Below, piece by piece: positions 48,685 to 57,550 of a stretch of DNA of 64,000 nt. The DNA is from Sphingomonas swuensis. GTDB taxonomy: Bacteria > Pseudomonadota > Alphaproteobacteria > Sphingomonadales > Sphingomonadaceae. The notes beneath the pieces are model-generated. The model did no database searches. It was given only the letters and a program-made list of their open reading frames with translations, and had not been told where the DNA came from. The stretch's first letter is position 1. Every line of letters starts with the position of its first letter. Both the position numbers and the translations under genes were made by a program. Where the stretch lies: NCBI RefSeq assembly GCF_039538045.1, contig NZ_BAABBQ010000001.1:2006001-2070000 (forward strand), read 5' to 3'.

Positions 48685-49974
48685 CTAGCTCGGCGCCCGA
48701 TTACCCTCAACCCGGTCGGATGGCGGCAGCATCGAGCCGGTCTGGCGTTCGCCGGTGACCCGCTCGACCGCGAAGCCGGCAGTCAGGCCATGAACGATGG
48801 TCGACAGCAGGATGGTGCAGGCGATGATCGCCCACAGCTCATATTCGTTGGTCAGCTGCACATGGTGCCCGGCATAAGCCAGATAGTAGATCGAGCCGAT
48901 CCCGCGCACCCCGTAGAAGGCGACCACCAGCCGCTCCCGCCCGGCAAGACGCGTCCCGGCCAGCGACAGCCACGCGGTCACCGGCCGGATGACGAGGATC
49001 AGCACGCCGGCGATCAGCAGGTTCGCGGGGGTGAAATGCGGCCACAGGATCGGCAGCGACGCTCCCAGCGCGACCAGCAGCAGCGAGGTCAGCGCATGCT
49101 CAAGCGATTCCGAGAAGTCGTGCAGGCGGCGGTGGAAGTCGTGCCCGCTTTCCGAGCGCCGGAGAGTCAGCCCGGCGACGAAGGCGGCGATGAAGCCGTA
49201 GCCCTCGACCAGCTCGGTCGCGCCATAGGCGAGCAGCACGCCAGCGAAGGCGATGACGCCGCTTTCGGTCCGCGACAGGGCATTCTCGCGCGGCCAGTCG
49301 AACAGCAGCTTGCCGAGCAGCCAGCCGACGCTCGCCCCCGACAGCACACCGACCACGATCCGGTAGAGCATGTCCTTGGCCAGCCACTCGCCCGCCATGC
49401 CGAGCGTCAGCCCGCCCGCGGTCGCGACCAGGATCCCGAGGTGGACGAACGGGAATGCCAGACCGTCGTTGAGGCCGGCTTCGGTCGTCAGCGTGAAGCG
49501 CACCGGATGTTCGCCGCCCTCGCGCGGCGGACCTACCTGGACGTCGCCTGCCAGCACCGGATCGGTCGGCGCAAGGATCGCGCCGAGCAGAAGCGCCCCG
49601 GCGAAGGTCAGGCCCGCCGCCCACCAGCCGAACAGCGCCAGCGTGCCGATGCACAGGGGCATGGCGATGATCAGAAGCCGAAGGGTCGGCATCCACTGCG
49701 CCCGCTCGATCAGGCGATCGATCCGCAGCCCGGTCCCGAACAGGCCGACGATCACGCAGAGTTCGGCGGTGACTTCCCAGGCTCGCGCCTGCGCAACCGG
49801 GTTTAGGGCCTCGCGCACCGCCGGAAAAGGCAGAAAGGCGAGAAGACCGGCGAGGATCAGCAACGCCGACGCGGCGGGCTCGCGGCCGGACACGAAGCGC
49901 GGCAGCCAGAAGGCGACCAGGATGGCCAGCCCTGCTCCGGCAAGGATGATGTGATAGGTTTCGAATCCGAACAT
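48685..49974 (-). CDS. Cation/proton antiporter (CPA1, NhaP-like)
   Basis: A 429-residue membrane protein with about 12-13 helices. The ion-binding motif [10 protein letters not shown] and the [12 protein letters not shown] region match CPA1 exchangers. It would exchange Na+ or K+ for protons across the inner membrane. It ends 11 bases upstream of the Mpo1-like start, so the two are probably transcribed together. Confidence 0.9.
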   Translation of the reverse strand: MFGFETYHIILAGAGLAILVAFWLPRFVSGREPAASALLILAGLLAFLPFPAVREALNPVAQARAWEVTAELCVIVGLFGTGLRIDRLIERAQWMPTLRLLIIAMPLCIGTLALFGWWAAGLTFAGALLLGAILAPTDPVLAGDVQVGPPREGGEHPVRFTLTTEAGLNDGLAFPFVHLGILVATAGGLTLGMAGEWLAKDMLYRIVVGVLSGASVGWLLGKLLFDWPRENALSRTESGVIAFAGVLLAYGATELVEGYGFIAAFVAGLTLRRSESGHDFHRRLHDFSESLEHALTSLLLVALGASLPILWPHFTPANLLIAGVLILVIRPVTAWLSLAGTRLAGRERLVVAFYGVRGIGSIYYLAYAGHHVQLTNEYELWAIIACTILLSTIVHGLTAGFAVERVTGERQTGSMLPPSDRVEGNRAPS

Positions 49975-50042
49975 GTCGGCCCCTTAACCCGCGACTGCTT
50001 GTTTCGGGTGCGGCGTCGCCCCCGCGGGCTGTCTGCACATGC

Positions 50043-50075
50043 AAAAGGCCGCCTTCGCAAGCGATGACGGCCTTT
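50043..50075 (-). terminator. Intrinsic terminator after the DUF805 gene
   Basis: AAAGGCCG at 44-51 of this block pairs with CGGCCTTT at 68-75, an 8-bp stem with a 16-base loop, followed on the minus strand by TTTT. It sits 18 bases after the DUF805 stop and separates it from the antiporter gene. Confidence 0.75.
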
Positions 50076-50093
50076 CGTCCTGTTCGATCCTCG

Positions 50094-50576
50094 TCAGTAG
50101 GCGGCGGCGTGCCCATGCTCCGATGCCTTCGGATCATCGCCGAAGCGATTGGGTCCGTTGGTACCGGGCAGCGCCATCACGACGAGCATGAAGACGAACA
50201 GGGCCAGCAGCAGCAGGACACCGATCCCGATGCTCGCCATCCCGCCGCCACCGCCGCTCGCAAAGCCGGTCACCATGAGAACCCCCAACCCAATTCCACC
50301 CAGCACTGGGGCAAGGACCCACAATCCGGTCATGTCCCGATCGTGGAAGCGACGCGCCATCGCCGCCAGCAATGGAATGAAGGTGATGAGAGTCCACAAA
50401 AGGGAAACGTAGGGCGGACTTGCGTCTCCTCCGCTGATTGTCGCGTCGATGAGATTGGCGACTACGCTGCCGATGATCGTCAAGAGATAGAACCACCAGA
50501 ACTCGGAACGACGTGCGCGACCGCTGAACGTGGCAAATTTGCGAAACGGCGTCAGTGCGTAATCAATCGGCGACAT
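50094..50576 (-). CDS. DUF805 family membrane protein
   Basis: A 160-residue protein with four membrane segments. The family N-terminus (FRKFATFSGRARRSEFWWFYL) and ARRFHDRDMTGLW are clear. Function unknown. The ATG at 50576 has a strong AGGGGGAAAG site; an upstream in-frame start is unlikely. Confidence 0.9.
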   Translation of the reverse strand: MSPIDYALTPFRKFATFSGRARRSEFWWFYLLTIIGSVVANLIDATISGGDASPPYVSLLWTLITFIPLLAAMARRFHDRDMTGLWVLAPVLGGIGLGVLMVTGFASGGGGGMASIGIGVLLLLALFVFMLVVMALPGTNGPNRFGDDPKASEHGHAAAY

Positions 50577-50677
50577 GAAGCTTTCCCCCTGATGAGTGGC
50601 GAAGGCTAACAGCGCGCAATCACGGCGCAACTCATTTCATTGCCGTACTTGTGCCCGCCAGTATCTCGCTCGGATCG

Positions 50678-50962
50678 TCAATGCTCACCGGCATCAGCCA
50701 CGGCGGGAGGACGCCTGAGCAGCCCGTACCACAGCAAGAAGAGGGCAAGCCCTGCGCCCCCGACGGCAGCAAGGGCAATCAGGACCTCCACGCTCGGCGC
50801 GCCCGCATAAGCATAGCGCCCACCGGCCGCTCCGAACGCGAGCCAGAAGGCTGCGACGGCGGCGATCCTCGGCGAGGCGAACCGCTTGAAGATGAAGTTG
50901 GCGATCGCGCCATGAAGCGCCGTCATCACCAGCGCGCTCACGAAGGCACCGAGGATCGTCAT
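50678..50962 (-). CDS. Small membrane protein, function unknown
   Basis: A 94-residue protein with three hydrophobic segments and no motif. It lies between the DUF805 gene and tRNA-Leu on the same strand. No family recognised. Confidence 0.55.
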   Translation of the reverse strand: MTILGAFVSALVMTALHGAIANFIFKRFASPRIAAVAAFWLAFGAAGGRYAYAGAPSVEVLIALAAVGGAGLALFLLWYGLLRRPPAVADAGEH

Positions 50963-51032
50963 TGCCGCAGTCTATCGCGGCAAGAAGTGACCGCAAGGCC
51001 GCGCGCCGCGGTCGTCACTAGGATTTCGGAAG

Positions 51033-51116
51033 TGGTGCCCCCGGTCCGACTCGAACGGACACGTCTCTCGACAACCGATTTTGAGTCGGTCGCGTCTACC
51101 ATTCCGCCACGGGGGC
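51033..51116 (-). tRNA. tRNA-Leu (anticodon CAA)
   Basis: A class II tRNA of about 84 bases including an encoded CCA. The acceptor stem GCCCCCG pairs with CGGGGGC; the anticodon stem ACCGA/TCGGT encloses the 7-base loop CTCAAAA, giving anticodon CAA. The long variable arm is TTGTCGAGAGACGT. Confidence 0.95.
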
Positions 51117-51163
51117 ACGCCGGGCGCTGCTAGCCCAGCCGGCCGGGCTCTGCAAACGGACTC

Positions 51164-52186
51164 CTAGTTGCGCGGCGTCACCCGCCGATAGCTCAGCGCT
51201 TCGGCGACGTGGATGCGGCCTACGCCTTCCGCGCCGGCGAGGTCGGCGATGGTCCTCGCGACCCTCAGCACCCGGTGGTAGCCGCGGGCCGACAGCCGCA
51301 TCGCCGCCGCCGCGTCGGCCAGCAATCGCCGACCGGGCTCGTCGGGAGTCGCCACCTCGTCGAGCAGCTCGCCGTCGGCCTCGGCATTGGTGCGCGGACC
51401 ATGGCCGTTGAAGCGCGCGCCTTGCACCGCCCTCGCCCGCGCCACCCGCTGTGCCACCGCTTCGCTGCCCTCGGCCGGCGGCGGCAGCGATAGGTCGGCG
51501 GCGCTCACCCCCGCGACCTCGACATGAAGGTCGATCCGGTCGAGCAAGGGTCCCGACACCCGGGCCTGATAGTCGGCAGCGCAGCGCGGCGCTCGGGCGC
51601 AGGCCAGCCCCGGATCGCCGAGGTCGGGTCCGCCGACCGCCGGCTCCGCCTCGCCGATGGGCGGCGCCGGCAGCAGGGTCGTGCCGCGCAGATGCGCGAG
51701 CAGGCCGAGAAGGTCGGGCGCGGCAAGCACCTCGACCTCGCCCGCCCATGCCGCCTCGGGCCCCTGCGCGACCGGGCAGATCAGCCCCTTGCCCTCGCCC
51801 GCAGCATGGAGCGCCGCAAGCAGCACGCCGGGCGAAGCGGCGATCCGACCGTCGAGGCAGAGCTCGCCTACCGCGACATAATGGCTCAGCATCTCGGCGT
51901 CGGTGGCGCCCACCGCCGCCAGCAGCGCGAGCGCGATCGGCAAGTCGAAGTGGCTGCCTTCCTTGGGCAGGTCGGCGGGTGACAGGTTGACCGTGATGAC
52001 CTTGGGCGGAAGCGCCAGCCCGATCGCGGTCAGCGCCGCGCGGACCCGCTCGCGGCTTTCGGCGACCGCCTTGTCGGGGAGCCCGACGATGACGAAGCGG
52101 GGAAGCCCGGTCGAGAGCTGGACCTGCACCTCGACCGCCCGCGCCTCGAGCCCGAGGTAGGCGACGGTTCCCACGGTCGCGACCAT
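51164..52186 (-). CDS. comM: ComM/YifB-family protein with deleted ATPase core
   Basis: A 340-residue protein where full-length ComM has about 500. Residues 1-185 match the N-terminal ChlI-like domain (VGLPDKAVAESRERVRAAL, VTVNLSPADLPKEG), and the C-terminal Mg-chelatase-associated part is complete (CARAPRCAADYQARVSGPLL, DRIDLHVEV, SARGYHRVLRVARTIADL). The intervening AAA+ module is missing: there is no GxxxxGK[ST] loop and no Walker B. PDL near residue 190 is joined directly to GDPGLACARAP, which normally lies about 160 residues further on. The frame is preserved. It is likely non-functional as a branch-migration helicase. Confidence 0.85.
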   Translation of the reverse strand: MVATVGTVAYLGLEARAVEVQVQLSTGLPRFVIVGLPDKAVAESRERVRAALTAIGLALPPKVITVNLSPADLPKEGSHFDLPIALALLAAVGATDAEMLSHYVAVGELCLDGRIAASPGVLLAALHAAGEGKGLICPVAQGPEAAWAGEVEVLAAPDLLGLLAHLRGTTLLPAPPIGEAEPAVGGPDLGDPGLACARAPRCAADYQARVSGPLLDRIDLHVEVAGVSAADLSLPPPAEGSEAVAQRVARARAVQGARFNGHGPRTNAEADGELLDEVATPDEPGRRLLADAAAAMRLSARGYHRVLRVARTIADLAGAEGVGRIHVAEALSYRRVTPRN

Positions 52187-52322
52187 CAGGCGCGCCCCCC
52201 GGGCACCAGCAATGACTGGAACAAGCGTCCCCCTAGCTCGGCCTGGCGAGACTATTCCGGACGACTTTCGGAGGCAAGGGCAAGCCCTTGCCGCACCGTC
52301 TTACCGCCCTACATCACTTCGC

Positions 52323-52751
52323 ATGACCTTGTCGGACCGCCTGGCAGCCCTCCGCGACACGCGGCTTGCGCAGACCGCCATGTTCGTCCTCGGCCTGCTC
52401 CTGCTGTTCGTGGTCGCGCCGCTGGCGAGCCCGCTGCCGGGTCCGGGCGGGCTGCTGATCGCCGCGGCCGGCCTGACGCTCGTCCTTCGCACCAGCCTGT
52501 GGGCCAAGCGTCACTATGTCCGCTTCAAGCGCTGGCAGCCGCGCGCCGGGGGTTGGTTCGACTGGGGCCTGCGCCGCGGCAGCGCCCGTCGTCGCAACGC
52601 GCTGGTCAAGGAGCGCGAACGCCAGCAGATGCCACCGCCGCATTGCATCGAGCGGACCGACGATCCACTGCCCAAAGCGGGTCTCGAGCTCAGCCCGATC
52701 GACCCGACGCCGACCGAAATCCAGCGCGTTCCCGAGGCCGACCGGCATTGA
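52323..52751 (+). CDS. PGPGW-type transmembrane protein
   Basis: A 142-residue protein with two hydrophobic segments (about residues 17-37 and 42-60) and the signature PLPGPGGLLI between them, followed by a long basic cytoplasmic tail. Function unknown. It diverges from comM and ends just before the terminator at 52794. Confidence 0.8.
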   Translation: MTLSDRLAALRDTRLAQTAMFVLGLLLLFVVAPLASPLPGPGGLLIAAAGLTLVLRTSLWAKRHYVRFKRWQPRAGGWFDWGLRRGSARRRNALVKERERQQMPPPHCIERTDDPLPKAGLELSPIDPTPTEIQRVPEADRH

Positions 52752-52793
52752 CTTGCGCGCCCGCCTCCACTAACGGCCCACCCCATGCAAAGC

Positions 52794-52820
52794 GGCTGCC
52801 CTTCGTCGGCAGCCCTTTTT
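52794..52820 (+). terminator. Rho-independent terminator
   Basis: GGCTGCC (52794-52800) pairs perfectly with GGCAGCC (52808-52814) around CTTCGTC, followed by CTTTTTG. It closes the PGPGW gene and insulates the rpmH-rnpA operon. Confidence 0.9.
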
Positions 52821-52837
52821 GTTCAAACATCAAGGCA

Positions 52838-53302
52838 ATGAGCGATGAAGCGCACTTTCCAGCCCAGCAATCTCGTCCGCAAGCGGCGTCACGGTTTCCG
52901 CACGCGCTCGGCGACGGTGGGCGGCCGCAAGGTGCTGGCGGCGCGCCGTGCTCGCGGCCGCAAGAAGCTCAGCGCCTAGTCACCTTACGAAAGCGCGCGG
53001 ACTTCCTGGCAGCCAATGCCGGGAAGCGCGTCGCCATGCCCGGCTTCGTCCTTCTGGTCCGCCCGCGCGGTGACGACCGGGACGTGAAGCGCGTCGGCTA
53101 CACCGTGACCAAGAAGATCGGCGGCGCGGTTGTTCGCAACCGCATGAAGCGGCGCCTCCGTGCGCTCGCGGCCGAGCTCCTCCCCGCCTATGGCATCAGC
53201 GGTGCCGATCACGTCCTGATCGGACGCGGCGGCGGGATCGAGCGCGATTTCGGCCAGCTCCGTGCCGAGCTTGCCAAGGCACTTCGCAAGGCGTCGGCAT
53301 GA
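52838..53302 (+). CDS. rnpA: Ribonuclease P protein component; start inferred upstream of rpmH
   Basis: The conserved RnpA domain begins near 52983 ([12 protein letters not shown]) and includes [20 protein letters not shown], the RNA-binding RNR motif, ending at 53302. It helps RNase P mature tRNA 5' ends. The codon at the expected start is TTA, and no ATG, GTG or TTG exists in frame between the conserved N-terminus and ATG 52838. That ATG lies 7 bases before the rpmH start, so rpmH would be nested in a different frame. The full product would be 154 residues with an Arg/Gly/Pro-rich leader. Alternatives are a non-standard start codon or a sequence error. Confidence 0.75.
   Translation: MSDEAHFPAQQSRPQAASRFPHALGDGGRPQGAGGAPCSRPQEAQRLVTLRKRADFLAANAGKRVAMPGFVLLVRPRGDDRDVKRVGYTVTKKIGGAVVRNRMKRRLRALAAELLPAYGISGADHVLIGRGGGIERDFGQLRAELAKALRKASA
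52845..52979 (+). CDS. rpmH: 50S ribosomal protein L34
   Basis: A 44-residue ribosomal protein, [19 protein letters not shown] through to RGRKKLSA, full length for the family. AAGG sits 9 bases upstream of the ATG. It overlaps the rnpA reading frame entirely if rnpA starts at 52838. Confidence 0.97.
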   Translation: MKRTFQPSNLVRKRRHGFRTRSATVGGRKVLAARRARGRKKLSA

Positions 53303-53511
53303 TCGCCCGGCTGCTCATCCTGATCGCCCGCGGCTGGCAGCTCGGCCCGTCCGCAATCCTTCCGCCCTCCTGCCGTTTCCAGCCTTCCTGCTCGGCCTAT
53401 GCGATTACCGCCTGGACGCGCTATGGGGCGCTCCGCGGCAGCTGGCTCGCGCTTCGGCGCATCGGTCGCTGCCATCCCTGGGGTGGCCAGGGCCACGACC
53501 CGGTACCCTGA
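53299..53511 (+). CDS. yidD: Membrane protein insertion efficiency factor YidD
   Basis: A 70-residue small protein with the diagnostic CRFQPSCSAYAI and GRCHPWGGQGHDPVP motifs. It helps YidC insert membrane proteins. Start overlaps the rnpA stop as ATGA. Confidence 0.96.
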   Translation: MIARLLILIARGWQLGPSAILPPSCRFQPSCSAYAITAWTRYGALRGSWLALRRIGRCHPWGGQGHDPVP

Positions 53512-53528
53512 CGAGGATCTGACCCGAA

Positions 53529-55286
53529 GTGACCAACGACACGCGCAATGGTAGCGATACGCGCAACATGATCCTTGCGGTGGTGCTTTCCGCACTGGTG
53601 CTGCTTGGCTGGGGCTATCTCTCCGACCGCTTCATGCCGGCCAACAAGCCGAACCCCACTCAGACTGCCACCAAGGCGGCGCCGGCGGGCGCTCCCGCGG
53701 CCGGCACTGCCGCGCGGCCCGACAATGCCACCAACCGGCCGACGATGAGCCGCGCGCAGGCGATCGGCAGCGTCCCCCGGGTCCGCATCGTCACCCCGAG
53801 CGTCGAAGGCTCGCTCAGCCTCCAGGGCCCGCGCTTCGATGACCTCCGCCTCGTTCGCCACATCGGCACCCAGGAGCGCGACGCGGTGCCGACGCGCCTG
53901 CTGAGCCCGGCCGGCGCGCCCGGCGCCTATTTCGCCAGCTTCGGCTGGATCGGCCAGGGCGTCCAGGCGCCCGATGGCAACACCATCTGGCAGGCCAGCA
54001 GTCGCGAGCTCGCGCCCGGTCGCCCGGTGACGCTGAGCTGGACCAATCCCACCGGCCAGCGCTTCGAGATTCAGGTCGCTGTCGACGACGCCTACCTCTT
54101 CACTATCACCCAGCGGGTGGTGAACGCCGGCACCGGCCCCGTCGCGGTCCGCCCCTATGGCGTGCTCAGCCGCTCGGGCCGCTCGGCCGACCAGGACGGC
54201 TGGACCCACCATGTGGGCCCGATGGGCGTCTTCAACGGAGCCGCCAACTACGACATCAACTACGGTTCGCTCGACGAGGCCGGCCCCGCGGGCGAGAAGA
54301 TCGCCACCAGCGGCGGCTGGCTCGGCTTCACCGACAAATATTGGCTGACTGCGCTCGCTCCGGCCGGCGACACCCGCTTCGACGCGACCCTGCGCAAGGG
54401 CGCGACCGGCAGCTATCTCACCGAATATGAGATGGCGCCCAAGGTCGTTGATCCGGGTCAGGCCGTGACCAGCACCACGCACCTCTTCGCCGGTGCGAAG
54501 GAAAAGCAGATCCTCGATCGCTACGAGGCGTCGGGTTCGGTCCCGAACATCGCCCGGTCGATCGACTGGGGCTGGTTCCGCTGGGTCATGCTGCCGATCT
54601 TCTCGCTGCTGCTGTGGCTGTTCCACACGCTCGGCAACTTCGGCTTCGCGATCATCGCGCTGACCTTCATCGTCCGCCTGATCATGTATCCGATCTTCGA
54701 CCGCCAGTTCCGCTCGATGGCGGCGATGCGGGCAGTGCAGCCGAAGATGAAGGAACTGCAGGAACGTCACAAGGACGACCGCACCAAGATGCAGCAGGAG
54801 CTGCTCGAGCTCTACAAGCGCGAGAAGATCAACCCGGCCGCCGGCTGCCTCCCGATCTTCCTCCAGATCCCGGTCTTCTACGCCCTCTACAAGGTGCTGA
54901 CGGTGACCGTGGAGATGCGCCACCAGCCTTTCGTCGGCTGGCTCAAGGACCTTTCCGCGCCCGATCCGCTAACCCCGGTCAACCTGTTCGGCCTGTTGCC
55001 GTTCGATCCCCCGGGTCTGCTGCACCTCGGCGTGCTGCCGATCCTGCTCGGAATCACCATGTGGCTCCAGTTCCGCCTCAACCCGGCGCCGATGGACGAA
55101 GTCCAGAAGCAGATCTTCTCGATCATGCCTTGGGTGATGATGTTCGCCATGGCGCCCTTCGCGGCTGGCCTGCAGCTCTACTGGGTGGTCTCCAACCTGC
55201 TCGGCATCGCGCAGCAGAAGTACCTCTATTCCAAGTATGACGCCGAGAAGATCGCGGCCCGCCAGGGCGCGGTGGTGAAGACCTGA
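53529..55286 (+). CDS. yidC: Membrane protein insertase YidC
   Basis: A 585-residue inner-membrane insertase. One N-terminal membrane helix (about residues 13-29), a large periplasmic P1 domain (about 65-340), and a C-terminal five-helix core with MRAVQPKMKELQERHKDD and NPAAGCLPIFLQIPVFYALY. It inserts proteins with or without the Sec translocon. It overlaps yihA by one base (TGATG). Confidence 0.97.
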   Translation: MTNDTRNGSDTRNMILAVVLSALVLLGWGYLSDRFMPANKPNPTQTATKAAPAGAPAAGTAARPDNATNRPTMSRAQAIGSVPRVRIVTPSVEGSLSLQGPRFDDLRLVRHIGTQERDAVPTRLLSPAGAPGAYFASFGWIGQGVQAPDGNTIWQASSRELAPGRPVTLSWTNPTGQRFEIQVAVDDAYLFTITQRVVNAGTGPVAVRPYGVLSRSGRSADQDGWTHHVGPMGVFNGAANYDINYGSLDEAGPAGEKIATSGGWLGFTDKYWLTALAPAGDTRFDATLRKGATGSYLTEYEMAPKVVDPGQAVTSTTHLFAGAKEKQILDRYEASGSVPNIARSIDWGWFRWVMLPIFSLLLWLFHTLGNFGFAIIALTFIVRLIMYPIFDRQFRSMAAMRAVQPKMKELQERHKDDRTKMQQELLELYKREKINPAAGCLPIFLQIPVFYALYKVLTVTVEMRHQPFVGWLKDLSAPDPLTPVNLFGLLPFDPPGLLHLGVLPILLGITMWLQFRLNPAPMDEVQKQIFSIMPWVMMFAMAPFAAGLQLYWVVSNLLGIAQQKYLYSKYDAEKIAARQGAVVKT

Positions 55287-55924
55287 TGGACGACGCCCCC
55301 GATCTTCTCGAACGGGCACGCAAGCTGTTCGCCGGGCCGGTCGACTTCCTCAAGTCGGCCCCCGGGCTCGAGTTCCTGCCCGATCCCGACGCGCCCGAGA
55401 TCGCGTTCGCCGGGCGCTCCAATGTCGGCAAGAGCTCGCTGCTCAACGCCATCACCGGGCGCAACAAGCTGGCACGGACCTCGAACACCCCGGGCCGCAC
55501 CCAGGAACTGAACTTCTTCGACGTCGGCCAGCCGCTCGCGCTGCGCCTCGTCGACATGCCCGGCTACGGCTTCGCCGAGGCGCCGCGTGACATGGTCAAG
55601 CGCTGGCGCTTCCTGGTGAACGACTATCTGCGCGGGCGCAGCGTCCTCAAGCGCGCGATCGTCCTGATCGACAGCCGCCACGGGGTGAAGGCGGTCGACC
55701 GCGATGTCATGGACATGCTCGATGCCGCTGCGGTCGGTTACCGCATCGTCCTCACCAAGGCCGACAAGATCAAGGCGAGCGAGCTTGCCGCCGTGCTCGA
55801 GGCGACCCGCGCCGAGGCTTCCAAGCGCCCGGCCGCCCATCCGCTGCTGATCCCGACGTCGAGCGAGAAGGGCATGGGCATCGCCGAAGTCCGCGCCGCG
55901 GTGCTGGAAGACTCGCTGATCTGA
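55286..55924 (+). CDS. yihA: Ribosome biogenesis GTP-binding protein YihA/YsxC
   Basis: A 212-residue TrmE-Era-EngA-like GTPase. G1 GRSNVGKSSLLN, G3 DMPGYG and G4 LTKAD are all present. It assists 50S subunit assembly. Its position right after yidC is a common alphaproteobacterial arrangement. Confidence 0.95.
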   Translation: MDDAPDLLERARKLFAGPVDFLKSAPGLEFLPDPDAPEIAFAGRSNVGKSSLLNAITGRNKLARTSNTPGRTQELNFFDVGQPLALRLVDMPGYGFAEAPRDMVKRWRFLVNDYLRGRSVLKRAIVLIDSRHGVKAVDRDVMDMLDAAAVGYRIVLTKADKIKASELAAVLEATRAEASKRPAAHPLLIPTSSEKGMGIAEVRAAVLEDSLI

Positions 55925-55941
55925 GCCATGGGGCGGTCGCC

Positions 55942-56009
55942 CGAGCTTGACCCGGGGCCTGCCTTCCTTTCTCGACAAGACAGGCGGATGCCGGATCAGG
56001 TCCGGCACG
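55942..56009. repeat. REP-like palindromic intergenic element
   Basis: TGCCGGA at 55989-55995 is inverted as TCCGGCA at 56001-56007, with a second short stem GCCTG/CAGGC at 55957-55961 and 55981-55985. The sequence type (GATGCCGGATCAGGTCCGGC) resembles short repeats scattered in sphingomonad genomes. It sits between yihA and the GST gene, inside the open frame but before the GST start. Confidence 0.55.
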
Positions 56010-56026
56010 GCGATTACGGAGAATTC

Positions 56027-56698
56027 ATGCTCAAGCTCGTTCTCGGCAACAAGGCCTATTCCTCCTGGTCGATGCGTGGCTGGTTAGCGCTTAAGGCGTC
56101 GGGGCTCGAGTTCGAGGAGCTGGTGGTCCCGCTCTACAATGGCGACTGGGACGAGCGCCGCGAGGGCGACGAATTTGCCCCCTCCTCGGGCAAGGTGCCG
56201 CTGCTGTGGCATGACGAGACCGTTGTCTGGGACAGCCTCGCGATCATCGAATATTGCGCCGATCTCACCGAGCGCTCGATCTTCTGGCCCGAGGACCTTG
56301 CCGCCCGCGCCATGGCCCGCTCGATGGCCGCCGAGATGCACTCGAGCTTTGCCGCCCTGCGCCGCGAATGCCCGATGAACGTGCGCCGCTCGGTGCCCCT
56401 GCCCGACCTCAGCGAGGAGACGGTCGCCGACATCAACCGCATCCTCGTCCTGTGGGCGCAGGCTCGTGCCCGCCATGGTGGTTCGGGGCCCTACCTGTAC
56501 GGCGAGTGGAGCGCGGCCGACATGATGTATGCGCCGGTGGTCACGCGCTTCCTTACCTATTCGATCCCGGTCCCGCCCTTCGCCCGCCAGTATATGTCGG
56601 ACGTCCTCAAGCAGCCCCATGTCGCGCAGTGGATCGACGCCGCGCAGGACGAACCCTGGGTCATCGAGCAATATGAAGGCTCGCAGGGAACCGCCTGA
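56027..56698 (+). CDS. Glutathione S-transferase family protein
   Basis: A 223-residue protein with a thioredoxin-like N-terminal domain (LVLGNKAYSSWSMRGWLAL, VPLLWHDETVVWDSLAIIEY) and an all-helical C-terminal domain. The substrate is unknown. ATG 56027 has GGAG five bases upstream; an upstream in-frame ATG at 55928 would run through the repeat and is rejected. Confidence 0.88.
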   Translation: MLKLVLGNKAYSSWSMRGWLALKASGLEFEELVVPLYNGDWDERREGDEFAPSSGKVPLLWHDETVVWDSLAIIEYCADLTERSIFWPEDLAARAMARSMAAEMHSSFAALRRECPMNVRRSVPLPDLSEETVADINRILVLWAQARARHGGSGPYLYGEWSAADMMYAPVVTRFLTYSIPVPPFARQYMSDVLKQPHVAQWIDAAQDEPWVIEQYEGSQGTA

Positions 56699-56719
56699 CC
56701 CGCCGTTCGCTCGTCGGGC

Positions 56720-57076
56720 ATGCGTTTACTTACCGTTGTCGTCGCCCTTGTTTCCCTTTCCGCCTGCGTGACCGCTCCGAGGGAGCAGATCGCGGACTCC
56801 CTCAGCAGTTACGGCCTCGACCGTCCTCGCGCCGAGTGCATCGGAGGCAATCTCCAGGCCGACCTCTCGGTTGGCCAGCTCCTCCAGCTGTCCCGCGCGG
56901 CGCAGGCGTACCGGCAGAATGATTCCGATCCGTCGCGCCTCGGGCTCGATGACCTCCTGAGGGTCAGCAGCCAGCTCAAGGATCCCGCCATTCCCATCGC
57001 CATTGCCAAGGCGAGCGGCCGCTGCGGGATCGTCCCGACGGGCTTCACCGCCCTGCTCGGCGTCGTCCGAGGCTGA
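56720..57076 (+). CDS. Small lipoprotein, function unknown
   Basis: A 118-residue protein with a lipobox LSAC at residues 13-16, so it should be acylated and sit in the periplasm-facing leaflet. Four Cys in total including the lipidated one; a pair flanking the mature domain could form a disulphide. No family recognised. It is 2 bases before the convergent cupin end. Confidence 0.7.
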   Translation: MRLLTVVVALVSLSACVTAPREQIADSLSSYGLDRPRAECIGGNLQADLSVGQLLQLSRAAQAYRQNDSDPSRLGLDDLLRVSSQLKDPAIPIAIAKASGRCGIVPTGFTALLGVVRG

Positions 57077-57078
57077 CT

Positions 57079-57522
57079 TCAGCTTTCGGGCTGCAGTCGA
57101 TATTCCCCGCTCGCGTTGTCGAGCCGCATCCTGGCATCGGGATAGTGGCAGTCGGTCGCGTTCGGCCGCCCGATCGCGACGAAGCGGCACGGTGCCGTCC
57201 CCTCGTTGATGAGGTGATGGCCGTCGGGGACGCCTTTGGGGAATGCCGCGACGTCGCCTGCGCGAAGCAGCGTCCGGTGCCCCTCCTCGACCAGCATCGC
57301 CTCGCCCTCGAGCATCACGACCAGTTCGTCCTCGCCCTCGTGCCAGTGGCGCTGGCTCGACCAGGCGCCAGGCTCGAGGGTCACATGGCTCGCGCCGAAG
57401 TCGACCAGCCCCGCGGCGGGCGCGAGCCTGCGGTACCAGCGCCCCTGCACCGGCCGGTCGTGCGGCGGCGGGTAGCCGGTCGCATTGGTCGCCTCGATCG
57501 TTTCCAGGTCCAGTTTCGGCAT
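57079..57522 (-). CDS. Cupin-domain protein
   Basis: A 147-residue single-cupin protein. The metal site is visible in HWHEGEDELVVMLEGEA and a later His in GHHLIN. Substrate unknown; relatives are small sugar or metal-bound enzymes. ATG 57522 has AGGG five bases upstream. Divergent from dapE with only 28 bases between starts. Confidence 0.83.
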   Translation of the reverse strand: MPKLDLETIEATNATGYPPPHDRPVQGRWYRRLAPAAGLVDFGASHVTLEPGAWSSQRHWHEGEDELVVMLEGEAMLVEEGHRTLLRAGDVAAFPKGVPDGHHLINEGTAPCRFVAIGRPNATDCHYPDARMRLDNASGEYRLQPES

Positions 57523-57550
57523 TGCGTCCCTCATGCTAGCGCTTGCGGCC

